A stretch of 61,882 bases of DNA, taken from JBJHCA01 sp050485785. GTDB taxonomy: Bacteria > Bacteroidota > Bacteroidia > Chitinophagales > Saprospiraceae. The translations under genes and the position numbers were made by a program. The stretch spans positions 1 through 61,882 of the forward strand of contig JBJHCA010000008.1 of assembly GCA_050485785.1 (NCBI GenBank), read 5' to 3'. Shown one piece after another: positions 23,457 to 32,001 of this stretch; within the stretch, counting starts at the first letter, position 1, and each line of letters opens with the position of its first letter. The notes below the pieces were generated by a model. It was not told the origin of the DNA. It made no database searches and was given only the letters and a program-made list of their open reading frames with translations.

Positions 23457-26099
23457 TCAGCCCAGGTGCCCGGTCAGGATCTCCGTGGCTTTCACAAGCA
23501 CATCGGGCAGGGCATCCGAAACCTTCCCCCCGGCGGTGGCAAAGAAAGCCTGGCCTCCTCCTCCACCCCGGATCATGGCAGCCAGATCTCTTACTATCTG
23601 ACCGGCATTGAACCCGGTGCCGGCCACTACTTTATCACCGGCAAACACCGTGATATTGGGCTTGCCGTTCACCGTGGCCGTGAAAACGCCGGCCAGGTCG
23701 GGGTGTTTTCCTTTTAAACTGAACGCCACATCTTTAATGGCTCCGGCATCCGTGAGGTTCACGGCTGTGATCAGCACCTGCCATTCTCCCAATGCGGAAA
23801 TTTTCGATTCAAGGTTTTGAGCCAAAGCCACGGCTTCCTGCTGTTTAATAGTGTCAATCTGCTTGCGGAGCAGCTTGTTTTCTTCCTGAAGTTGTTCTAT
23901 GGCCGCCAATGTATCCGCTGGATTTTTCAGGCTGTGCCTGATGGCATTCAATTCGGCAAAACGCGTAGCAACATAGCGCTCTGCCTCCTCACCGGTAATG
24001 GCCTCTATACGACGTATGCCCGCGGCAATGGCACCTTCACTGCGTATCCTGAACTGGCCAATCTCGCCAGTAGATGCCACATGACAGCCGCCGCATAACT
24101 CAATGGAAAATGTTTCATCAAATGTGATCATGCGGACATGGCTGCCGTACTTTTCGCCGAAAAGCATCCTGGCTCCGGCCTGCTGTGCTTCTTCTATGGG
24201 CAGGTTGCGCGCTTCCTTGCGACTGATGTTATCCCTGATCCTGCGGTTAACCATATCCTCAATAGTCCTGATCTCCTCTTCGGTAAGCCGGGCAAAATGC
24301 GAAAAATCAAACCGCAGATAATCGGGGTGGACCAACGACCCACGCTGCTCCACGTGCTCGCCAAGTACTTTGCGCAGCGCTGCATGCAGCAGATGAGTGG
24401 CTGAATGGTTGGCCACAATCCGCGTTCTGCGGTCACCATCCACCTTAGCGGTAAACAAGCCAGCAGGGTCTTGCGGTAGTTGCTCACATTCGTGGATAAT
24501 AAGGTCATTTTCCCTGTAGGTATTGGTGATAACAGTTTGTTGTGCGTTGTCCCCGGTCAGGCTGCCGGTATCTCCCACCTGACCACCGCCTTCCGGGTAG
24601 AAGGGAGAAGTGTCCAGTAAAAGCTGATACTTCCGGCTCTTTTTTTGTTGTACCATTCTGTAGGCCAAAATTCTTACCTGCGACACCTCAAGCTGTTCGT
24701 AGCCCACAAAATCTGTGGTTCTACCGCCATGGACATCAACCCAGTCGCCGGTTTCCTTTTCGGCGTCCCGCCGGGAACGGTTGCGCTGCTCATCCAGTGC
24801 CCGGCTGAATCCCTCTTCATCAACCGTCCATCCCTTTTCTCCAGCTATCAGGCGGGTCAGGTCTACCGGAAATCCATAAGTGTCGTAAAGTTCAAAGGCA
24901 GCCAATCCGCTGAGCACCATGCCTGCTTCCGGCTTTGTCTGCTCAATGCGCCGCAATCCGGCCTCGAGGGTTCGCAGAAAGGTTTTCTCTTCCTCGGTGA
25001 TCACTTTCACCACAAAGCTCTGTTGCGCTTTAAGTCCGTGAAATATGTGCTCAAACTGGCCCGCCAGAACGGGTACCAGCTTGTAAAGCAGAGGCTCGCT
25101 CTGGTTCAGAAAACTAAAATAATACCGCACTGCCCGACGCAAAATGCGCCTGATCACATACCCCGCCCCGGTATTGGACGGCAACTGTCCGTCAGCTATG
25201 GCAAAACTGACTGCCCGCAAATGATCGGCAATCACCCGCATGGCAATATCCGTATGCGCATCGGATGCATAGCTGTTCGTGTATTTCAATCCGGTATAAC
25301 CCTCAATCTGATCAATCAGGATACTGAACAGATCAGTTTCGTAATTGGATTGCTTCGCTTGCAGAGCCATGCACAAGCGCTCCAGGCCCATTCCGGTATC
25401 CACGTGCCTGCTGGGCAAAGCATGCAGGGAGCCGTCTGCCCTGCGATTGAACTGCATGAATACCAGATTCCAAATCTCCACTACCAGCGGGTGATCCCGG
25501 TTTACTAGTTCCGCACCGTCTGTTTGCTGCCTGTCTTCATCGCTGCGCAGGTCGATATGGATTTCCGAGCAGGGCCCGCAGGGTCCGGTATCTCCCATTT
25601 CCCAGAAGTTGTCTTTCTTGCTGCCGGGCAATATGTGGCTTTCTTCGATCAGGGCTTTCCACAATCCGTATGCTTCGGTATCGGGTTCCAGGTTTTCTTC
25701 GGGGTCGCCACCAAAATAGGTCACATACAACCGGTGTGAAGGCAGTTTATAAATATCGGTCAACAGTTCCCATGCCCAGGCTATGGCTTCCTGTTTGAAG
25801 TAATCTCCAAACGACCAGTTGCCAAGCATCTCGAACATCGTATGATGATAGGAGTCACGACCTACTTCTTCCAGGTCGTTGTGTTTGCCTGAAACCCGCA
25901 AACATCGCTGGGTATTGGCAATTCGGGCATGATCCGGGGTTCTGTTGCCCAGAAAAAAGTCCTTAAATGGGTTCATGCCGGCGTTAATAAACATCAGCGT
26001 GGGGTCATCCTTGGCCACCATAGGTGCCGAAGGAACAATCTGATGGCCTTTGCTACGGAAAAAATCGAGAAATTCCTGCCTGATCTGCCTTGAATTCAT
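23457..26099 (-). CDS. alaS: alanyl-tRNA synthetase
   Basis: AlaS charges tRNA-Ala. This 880-residue protein has the full class II architecture. The N-terminal aminoacylation domain includes RQEFLDFFRSKGH, FINAGMNPFKD, and motif 3 near GYVIRRILRRAVRYYF. The editing domain carries the zinc motifs NHSATHLLHAAL and ELCGGCHVAS. A coiled segment and the C-Ala domain end in GGGGGQAFFATAGGK. It is divergent from an M23 peptidase gene, a common Bacteroidota arrangement. Confidence 0.98.
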   Translation of the reverse strand: MNSRQIRQEFLDFFRSKGHQIVPSAPMVAKDDPTLMFINAGMNPFKDFFLGNRTPDHARIANTQRCLRVSGKHNDLEEVGRDSYHHTMFEMLGNWSFGDYFKQEAIAWAWELLTDIYKLPSHRLYVTYFGGDPEENLEPDTEAYGLWKALIEESHILPGSKKDNFWEMGDTGPCGPCSEIHIDLRSDEDRQQTDGAELVNRDHPLVVEIWNLVFMQFNRRADGSLHALPSRHVDTGMGLERLCMALQAKQSNYETDLFSILIDQIEGYTGLKYTNSYASDAHTDIAMRVIADHLRAVSFAIADGQLPSNTGAGYVIRRILRRAVRYYFSFLNQSEPLLYKLVPVLAGQFEHIFHGLKAQQSFVVKVITEEEKTFLRTLEAGLRRIEQTKPEAGMVLSGLAAFELYDTYGFPVDLTRLIAGEKGWTVDEEGFSRALDEQRNRSRRDAEKETGDWVDVHGGRTTDFVGYEQLEVSQVRILAYRMVQQKKSRKYQLLLDTSPFYPEGGGQVGDTGSLTGDNAQQTVITNTYRENDLIIHECEQLPQDPAGLFTAKVDGDRRTRIVANHSATHLLHAALRKVLGEHVEQRGSLVHPDYLRFDFSHFARLTEEEIRTIEDMVNRRIRDNISRKEARNLPIEEAQQAGARMLFGEKYGSHVRMITFDETFSIELCGGCHVASTGEIGQFRIRSEGAIAAGIRRIEAITGEEAERYVATRFAELNAIRHSLKNPADTLAAIEQLQEENKLLRKQIDTIKQQEAVALAQNLESKISALGEWQVLITAVNLTDAGAIKDVAFSLKGKHPDLAGVFTATVNGKPNITVFAGDKVVAGTGFNAGQIVRDLAAMIRGGGGGQAFFATAGGKVSDALPDVLVKATEILTGHLG

Positions 26100-26290
26100 A
26101 GGGTGTGCTTTATTCAGATTTTCCTGATCATTTTGTTTTCACTGTGGTGTGCAGGTGGCATTTTTTTTCACCGTCCTGCAACGGCGGGCGAAATTAGAAA
26201 TATTTCGACAAAATGCCTGAGTAAAGTAATCGCTTATAAAACAACAAGCTATACAGTAACGTTAAGGGTGCGTGTTTTAAAAAAAGGTTG

Positions 26291-26298
26291 TACCTTTG
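26291..26298 (+). promoter_or_regulatory. predicted -7 element of the M23 peptidase gene
   Basis: TACCTTTG followed by CACGCG, a strong TAnnTTTG match about 85 bases before the ATG at 26383. The -33 region lacks a clear TTG. Confidence 0.5.
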
Positions 26299-26382
26299 CA
26301 CGCGTTTTAATAAATAAACCTGAAAGGGGCCGGAATATTTGCCGTGAACGCAAGCGGCCTGACAGTTCACCAAAACCCTCTT

Positions 26383-27366
26383 ATGAGCGGAAAAGTATAT
26401 TTTTACAACAAAGACAGCAAGCGCTACGAACCCTATACCAAACACTGGTTCAAGAAACTTCGCAAAAGCTTTTTTTACATCGCCTCAGTGGCCCTACTAT
26501 CGGCAGGGATCAGCTATGTGCTTTTTGCCCTGTACCCATCTCCCAACGAATACCTGCTTACCAGAGAACTGAAGCAGATCAAGTTCCAGTATGAGTTACT
26601 GCAGGATCAGCTCGATATTCAGGAGCAGGTGCTGGCCAATCTACGTCAGCGGGATGCCGGTGTACACCGGGTTTTACTGGGAATGGAACCCATTGATGAC
26701 GATGTGCGCAACCGTGGAATAGGCGGATCTGAACGGTTCGGCCACCTCAAAGGTCTCAACTATGCAGGCGACATTGTTCGCGCCAGCGCGGAAAGAATTG
26801 AGTTGCTGCGCCGGAAAATTGTTGCTCAGTCCGAATCGCTGGAAGAAATTGTACGCACGGTTGAAGAGCGCGAAGCGATGTTTGCCAGCATTCCTTCCAT
26901 TAAACCCATCAGGGTTGATGAAATGAACCGCGAGTTAAGGTTGATGTCTGGCTTTGGCATGCGGTTCCACCCTATTCACAAAGTACTGAAAATGCATACC
27001 GGCCTCGATTTTGTGGCTCCCATTGGCACCCCCATTCACGTAACCGGAAACGGCGTGGTAACCCGGGTGGCCAGAGAACGCACCGGCTACGGCCGCTGGG
27101 TTATGGTTGATCACGGATTTGGTTACGAAACCCTGTATGCACATATGCACGACATCCACGTTCGGGTAGGTGAGGAAGTGACCAAAGGCCAGATCATCGG
27201 TACTGTAGGAAACTCAGGAACCTCCACTTCTCCGCATCTTCATTACGAAGTTCGCCTCAATGGCCGGCAGGTTAACCCCATTCACTATTGCATGGACGGC
27301 CTTGAACCTGAGGAGTATGCCGAATTGGTCCGTCTGGCTTCAGAGCAAAACCAATCTTTCGACTAA
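26383..27366 (+). CDS. M23-family peptidoglycan endopeptidase (single-pass membrane)
   Basis: This 327-residue protein has a short cytoplasmic start (SGKVYFYNKDSKRYEPY), one transmembrane helix (FFYIASVALLSAGISYVLFA) and a coiled coil. The C-terminal LytM domain has GMRFHPIHKVLKMHTGLDF (zinc His and Asp), then VMVDHGFGYETLYAHMHDI and SGTSTSPHLHYEVR (HxH). All catalytic residues are present. It probably cuts peptide cross-links during growth or division. The first ATG in frame (26344) adds 13 unlikely residues; 26383 is preferred. Confidence 0.92.
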   Translation: MSGKVYFYNKDSKRYEPYTKHWFKKLRKSFFYIASVALLSAGISYVLFALYPSPNEYLLTRELKQIKFQYELLQDQLDIQEQVLANLRQRDAGVHRVLLGMEPIDDDVRNRGIGGSERFGHLKGLNYAGDIVRASAERIELLRRKIVAQSESLEEIVRTVEEREAMFASIPSIKPIRVDEMNRELRLMSGFGMRFHPIHKVLKMHTGLDFVAPIGTPIHVTGNGVVTRVARERTGYGRWVMVDHGFGYETLYAHMHDIHVRVGEEVTKGQIIGTVGNSGTSTSPHLHYEVRLNGRQVNPIHYCMDGLEPEEYAELVRLASEQNQSFD

Positions 27367-27415
27367 TCACTGCTTGATTGCGGTTGATGGTGTTGGAGTT
27401 TTACCGGAAAAATTT

Positions 27416-28381
27416 TCAGCATATTTTGATGTCCTGCCATTCTTTGGCCAGTTCTTCAAGAGATACGGGCACCACACCGGGATGCTCACAAACCATGCCC
27501 CCGGCAAGATTGGCCGCTGTGGCAGCTTCAAATGGTGAATATCCGCTCAGCAGAGCCGCCATGGCAGTACTGATCACTGTATCACCGGCACCACAAACGT
27601 CTGCTATAGATCTGGGGCGTGATGGGATGATCTCCGCTGTCCTGTCGTTAATAATCAACACGCCGCGTGCTGACAGGGTGATCAGAAGATTTTCACAGGC
27701 CAGACGTTGACGCAGTTTTCCGGCCAGCTCCACCAGGTGGGTAGCAGGCAGGTCTCTGAGCGAGGTACCCAATGCCCGTTCGGCTTCCACCATGTTGGGC
27801 TTAAACAAATACACATTGCGGTACATGTCAAAATTCAGAAACTTTGGGTCAACTGCCACCGGTACGCCGGCATCGGCACATGTCTTCAGAATTTCACCGA
27901 TCACCTTTGCCGTCAATGAGCCCTTGTTGTAGTCCTGAATGATGACCGCATCGGGATGGAAGCCGGCAAAACGGTTGCGGAACAACCCGGCAAAGCTTTC
28001 CTCATCGGCTTTGCTCAGCGCACGGTCACTCTCATGGTCAACACGCAGTAAATGCTGGCCGCGGGCCATAATGCGGCTTTTCACAGTAGTTGGCCGGTCA
28101 CCTGTGCGGTAAAATGCCACATCTTCTATTCCGGCTTCCCTAAGCTGAGATTCCAGAATTCGGGCTGTCTGATCGTCCCCGGTTACCGAGCAGATTGCCG
28201 TAATCATACCCAGATGCTGCAGATTGAGCGCTACATTGGCCGCCCCACCGGGCCGGTCTTCTGAGCGTTCAAAACACAATACCGGTACCGGAGCTTCTGG
28301 TGATATGCGACTCACTTCTCCGGTGACATAGCGATCGACCATTACGTCTCCCACCACCAGAATCTTCTTTCTTTCGAACAT
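27416..28381 (-). CDS. rfaE1: D-glycero-beta-D-manno-heptose-7-phosphate kinase (HldE N-domain type, PfkB family)
   Basis: This 321-residue carbohydrate kinase has DVMVDRYVTGEVSRISPEAP at the start and the RPGGAANVALNLQHLG substrate motif. The C-terminal anion-hole motif is VCGAGDTVISTAMAALL. The pattern EAPVPV and GGAANVA is typical of the kinase half of HldE, which makes ADP-heptose for LPS. The cytidylyl/adenylyltransferase half is absent, so that step must be encoded elsewhere. The frame opens 28 codons upstream (28465), but the ATG at 28381 starts the domain and leaves 19 bases after the acidic-protein stop, suggesting an operon. Confidence 0.88.
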   Translation of the reverse strand: MFERKKILVVGDVMVDRYVTGEVSRISPEAPVPVLCFERSEDRPGGAANVALNLQHLGMITAICSVTGDDQTARILESQLREAGIEDVAFYRTGDRPTTVKSRIMARGQHLLRVDHESDRALSKADEESFAGLFRNRFAGFHPDAVIIQDYNKGSLTAKVIGEILKTCADAGVPVAVDPKFLNFDMYRNVYLFKPNMVEAERALGTSLRDLPATHLVELAGKLRQRLACENLLITLSARGVLIINDRTAEIIPSRPRSIADVCGAGDTVISTAMAALLSGYSPFEAATAANLAGGMVCEHPGVVPVSLEELAKEWQDIKIC

Positions 28382-28400
28382 GGACAAACAGTAGTTTCTT

Positions 28401-29714
28401 TTAGTCAAATTTCCTGCGCACAGCACGTATGAACGACTTGGCCTTGGCCCGGCGCTTTTGCTCATCCCATTGGTATTCCACTATCAGCTTTTGCTCAATA
28501 TACATTCTGGCGTCATCAAAATCATCCAGACTGTTAAGTACGTCCAGTGTCCCTTCAAATGCAGACTTGTCTTTGTTGAACAGCTCATTGGTATAGTAAA
28601 TGCGCTCATTGAGCCCGAATGCCTTCCTCAGATCACTGACCACGGCAGAACTCAAGCGGTCTGAAATATCGGTGGCACTGCCCTGCTCAAATAGTTCATC
28701 GTATTCGGAAGAAAGAGCCGGGGTCTCTTCCTCAGTTTCATCCATAGCTGTTTCCTCCTCTTCCATTACCTCCTCTTCTTCTACCTGCCATTCATCTTCA
28801 GTGATTTCATCATTGACTTCCTTTTCCTGAACATCGTCCGGGGCAGCAGCCGAATCCATCAAATCATCCTCTTCGGTATCTTCTTCCTCCTCTTCTTCTT
28901 CATAAGGCTTGAAAAGATCTGCCGTTTCTTCAATTCGGGAGTGTTCAGCGTCCGATTTTTTACTCAGTATTCTGATGGCGGGCCTTCTGGGCTTTTCTGC
29001 CTGCTGAACAGGTTCGGGTTCGGGTTCAGGTTCGGGTTCAGGCTCGGGTTCAGGCTCGGGTTCTGACTCGGGTTCCTGCTCAGAGATTTCGCCAAATGCG
29101 AGTGACTCTTCTGCGGCTTCCTTTTCAGCCATTTCCTCCTCCTCTGTTACTTCTTCCTCCTCTTCGTCTACGGTTAAATCTTCATCAAAGCTGATGAGCG
29201 ATTCCTGAACTACATCTTCAGGCTGTTCTTTATCGGCCTCTTCCTCTTCAGGTTCTGATACCGATGTGTCTGCAACAGAGGCAAAGGAAAGCGTTTCTTC
29301 AGCCACAACTTCAAGACTGGAAAAATTTTCCGCTTCCTGTTTGGGCGAAGTGTCAATTTCTTGTGATGATCCGGCATCTTTCTCGGTACCGGCATCATTT
29401 TCGGTTTCTTCCGTGGCAGTTTCGGGTTCTGCTGCTGTAGCTGCAAACGAAAGTGCGGCTATTCCTGCAACGCGGTCTTCCAGGTTGGAAACATCAGGAG
29501 CCGTTTCGGTTTGGTGATCCTGCAGCGCAAGCTCAAAATCGGAAACCGGGCGATAGACTTCCACATTATTCAACTGCAGGTGCACATCGCGGATAATGGA
29601 TTCTATTCTGCCGGTAAGTTCGTCACCTGCGCCATTTTCGCGTTGCAGCATTTCCCGCACTTCATACAGAGCATGAAGAATTTTAATGTGCCGTTGTGCT
29701 TTGTCAAATTCCAT
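28401..29714 (-). CDS. very acidic repeat-rich protein with conserved C-terminal region
   Basis: This 437-residue protein has three parts. The N-terminus (about 1-75) is helical (HIKILHALYEVREMLQRENG). A long middle region is dominated by Glu, with an EP-dipeptide run encoded by hexamer repeats at 29011-29076. A folded C-terminal part of about 90 residues includes LRKAFGLNERIYYTNELF and YIEQKLIVEYQWDEQKRRAK. It has no signal peptide and no enzymatic motif; the function is unknown. The rfaE1-like kinase follows after 19 bases. The acidic middle is probably a disordered spacer that may vary in length between strains. Confidence 0.7.
   Translation of the reverse strand: MEFDKAQRHIKILHALYEVREMLQRENGAGDELTGRIESIIRDVHLQLNNVEVYRPVSDFELALQDHQTETAPDVSNLEDRVAGIAALSFAATAAEPETATEETENDAGTEKDAGSSQEIDTSPKQEAENFSSLEVVAEETLSFASVADTSVSEPEEEEADKEQPEDVVQESLISFDEDLTVDEEEEEVTEEEEMAEKEAAEESLAFGEISEQEPESEPEPEPEPEPEPEPEPEPVQQAEKPRRPAIRILSKKSDAEHSRIEETADLFKPYEEEEEEEDTEEDDLMDSAAAPDDVQEKEVNDEITEDEWQVEEEEVMEEEETAMDETEEETPALSSEYDELFEQGSATDISDRLSSAVVSDLRKAFGLNERIYYTNELFNKDKSAFEGTLDVLNSLDDFDDARMYIEQKLIVEYQWDEQKRRAKAKSFIRAVRRKFD
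29011..29076. repeat. hexanucleotide coding repeat (Glu-Pro dipeptides)
   Basis: Degenerate tandem copies of GGTTCG/GGTTCA/GGCTCG on the plus strand encode alternating Glu and Pro on the minus strand. In-frame hexamers change protein length without frameshifts. Confidence 0.8.
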
Positions 29715-29818
29715 ATTGTCGAGTTAAGCGTTCATTTTCAGACCATAAAATCCTGCCGTATTCTTCCTCCATTCATGCAATTCCGGGTGAAAGATACTTC
29801 GATTGGCCGGGAAGCACT

Positions 29819-29836
29819 ATATTTGATCAAAGGTAT
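29819..29836. promoter_or_regulatory. overlapping divergent -7 elements (tdk and acidic-protein gene)
   Basis: TATATTTG-AT-CAAAGGTA holds a plus-strand TAnnTTTG (29819-29826), 30 bases before tdk, and a minus-strand TACCTTTG (29836-29829) facing the acidic-protein gene. The two cannot be used at once. -33 partners are weak. Confidence 0.45.
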
Positions 29837-29856
29837 CAATTTTTAACGCGGAATAT

Positions 29857-30474
29857 ATGTTTCTCGAACCCCATTTTAAAGGTCAGCGAAGTGGCTGGAT
29901 TGAAGTGATCTGCGGATCCATGTTTTCAGGAAAAACGGAAGAACTGATTCGGAGATTGCGACGGGCAAGTATTGCCAATCAGGATGTACTGATCATCAAA
30001 CCGCTCAGAGATATCCGGTATGACAAGGAAATGATCGTTTCCCACGATTCCAATGCTTTGCCTTCTGTGCCGGTAGCTTCCAGTCGCGAAATCAGCAAAC
30101 ACATTGATGCATGCACGGTTATCGGCATCGACGAGGCTCAGTTTTTTGATGAAGGACTGGTGGCCATTTGCGAAGACCTGGCACTGAAAGGCATCCGCGT
30201 TATTGTAGCGGGTCTTGATATGGATTACCGCGGCAAACCTTTTGGTCCAATGCCGGGCTTGCTGGCCGTAGCCGAGTACATCACCAAAGTGCATGCCATT
30301 TGCCCACATTGCGGCACACTGGCCACCCATTCCTACCGCCTGAGCGAAGAGGAGGAGCAGATTGTGCTGGGCGAAAAAGAAAAGTATGAACCCCGTTGCC
30401 GGGCCTGTTTCCACATGGGGCCTATGCTGGATTTGAAGCCACGGAAAAGCAACAGGGTAGCCAATAAAAATTGA
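29857..30474 (+). CDS. tdk: thymidine kinase
   Basis: This 205-residue type II thymidine kinase makes dTMP from thymidine and ATP. It shows the P-loop GSMFSGKTEELIRRLRRA, the DEAQFFDEGL Walker B motif and the lasso-domain zinc cysteines CPHC and CRAC. The length is typical. Confidence 0.96.
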   Translation: MFLEPHFKGQRSGWIEVICGSMFSGKTEELIRRLRRASIANQDVLIIKPLRDIRYDKEMIVSHDSNALPSVPVASSREISKHIDACTVIGIDEAQFFDEGLVAICEDLALKGIRVIVAGLDMDYRGKPFGPMPGLLAVAEYITKVHAICPHCGTLATHSYRLSEEEEQIVLGEKEKYEPRCRACFHMGPMLDLKPRKSNRVANKN

Positions 30475-30635
30475 TTCCGCTTGTTACAGCAGGTTTCCCA
30501 TCTTTGCAATGGCTTGCTGTTTGTGAACTTTAAACACCGGGTTTTAGATGGAGGATAACTCTTTGTGGGTGCCCTCCGGGCACTGTATAAGTATGAGCAT
30601 TTAAAATTTTGCATAACCACTTAACTGTCTGCATC

Positions 30636-31260
30636 ATGAAAGCTGCTTTTTACATTCCCATAGTTTTCCTTTTCATGGCTGCCATATTGGTCACCTCATG
30701 TGCAGAAACAGGAGAAAAAACCGAATCCACCGCCAAAACGGGACACCGGGCTAGTGAGGAAGACATAGCTGAACGGGGAAAGGAAATTGTTGCGTTGGTG
30801 AGCACAGCATTAATGCAGGTATTGGATGAAAAAATTCGCACTGAAGGCCTGGAGGAAGCCATCCATTTTTGCTCTATGCAGGCTATCCCCATTACTGACA
30901 GTATTGCCGGGGCAGAGAANNNNNNNNNNGAACGTGGAGATAGCCCGGGTTACTCACCGGCCGCGCAATCCCAATAATGTTGCCAATGCCATGGAAATGG
31001 AACTGATCGGAAAATACCTGCAAAACCGCGACCGGGAAAATCCGGCAGAGCCTACCGTACTTCGCGATGACAGAGGTTTCCTGTTTTACGCTCCCATCGT
31101 GATCACCATGCCACTGTGCCTCAACTGCCACGGAAGACGGGAAGCTGATATCCAACCTGAGGTGCTGCTAGCTATACAGGAGCTGTATCCCGATGATATG
31201 GCCACCGGTTTTGCCATGAATGACCTGCGCGGCCTGTTCAGGATTAGCTTTCCCGATTAA
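30636..31260 (+). CDS. DUF3365 (Tll0287-like) heme-domain lipoprotein, interrupted by an assembly gap
   Basis: The N-terminal part has a lipoprotein signal (FMAAILVTSC) and a helix EEAIHFCSMQAIPITDSIA. After a 10-N gap, a second frame continues EIARVTHRPRNPNNVANAME and ends with LRGLFRISFPD. It includes the heme-binding CLNCHGR, where Cys-x-x-Cys-His is the c-type heme site of this family. The two halves are in different frames only because of the arbitrary gap length. The protein is a probable periplasmic heme sensor or redox protein; the partner is unknown. Confidence 0.75.
30920..30929. other. assembly gap (10 N) inside the DUF3365 gene
   Basis: Ten undefined bases between the signal-peptide half and the heme half of one gene. 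It is a scaffold placeholder and not evidence of a pseudogene. Confidence 0.95.
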
Positions 31261-31441
31261 TGCAGAAGATTAGGGTAGCTAAAAAAAATTATCATTCATC
31301 GACCTGCACCTGTAAATAACTCATAATCCGATTTAAAAAATCGTACATTGAGCACCGCTAAACGAGCAGAACAATGCGGGAGAACCTTTTTCATGAACAA
31401 TTCCCTCTTTAATCACCACGGACTACGTACAACAAAAAGTT

Positions 31442-31999
31442 ATGCCTAAAAAAGGTCAGATCATGATCAATCCCGTTACCGGAGATCGTTATGAGTTTCT
31501 GGAAACGGCTGCAGACAGTGGCGGCGAAAGGGTTACCCTGTTGGCCACTATCCATACCCGCGGGCTTCTGGTGCCCGACCATTTCCATGTTCTTCAGGAC
31601 GAGCATTTTGAAGTGAAGTTTGGTGAACTGACCGTGAAGCTGGACGGAGACACACGGACTTTGCAGGCCGGACAAAGCATTGAGTTGCCCCGTGGCGTTC
31701 CGCACAACCACTATAACGCACAGGAAGAGCCTGTTACATACCAACATTCAGTAAGTCCGGCACTAGACTTCGACTATTTTATTGAAAACCTGATGGGGCT
31801 GGCTTCAGAAGGTAAAAGCAAAAATGGCAATTACGGGTTTGTGCAGCAGCTGGTTACCTTAAAGTATATGGACAGTAAAGCGTTTTTGGCCGGCACCCCG
31901 GTCGGAGTACAAAAGTTGCTGATGAATACTGTGGCTCCGGTTGCCCGTTTACTGGGTTATCGCGCCGTGTATAAGAGATTCTCCGGAATTGAAAAATAG
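31442..31999 (+). CDS. cupin-domain protein
   Basis: This 185-residue protein has one cupin fold. Motif 1 is PDHFHVLQDEHFEVKFGEL (two His and a Glu as metal ligands). Motif 2 is LPRGVPHNHYNAQEEPV. Residues after 115 are helical (FIENLMGLASEGKSKNGNYG). It may bind a metal or small molecule; the reaction cannot be told from the sequence. It is convergent with lpxB, with two bases between stops. Confidence 0.8.
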   Translation: MPKKGQIMINPVTGDRYEFLETAADSGGERVTLLATIHTRGLLVPDHFHVLQDEHFEVKFGELTVKLDGDTRTLQAGQSIELPRGVPHNHYNAQEEPVTYQHSVSPALDFDYFIENLMGLASEGKSKNGNYGFVQQLVTLKYMDSKAFLAGTPVGVQKLLMNTVAPVARLLGYRAVYKRFSGIEK

Positions 32000-32001
32000 G
32001 T

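Noticed and set aside
24645..25508. 287-codon frame antisense to alaS
   Set aside because: alaS has every synthetase motif in the opposite frame; the antisense frame is a by-product of its codon use.
30569..30583. GTGCCC-TCC-GGGCAC hairpin as a terminator of tdk
   Set aside because: The 6-bp stem is perfect but no T tract follows on the plus strand and it lies 95 bases past the stop codon.
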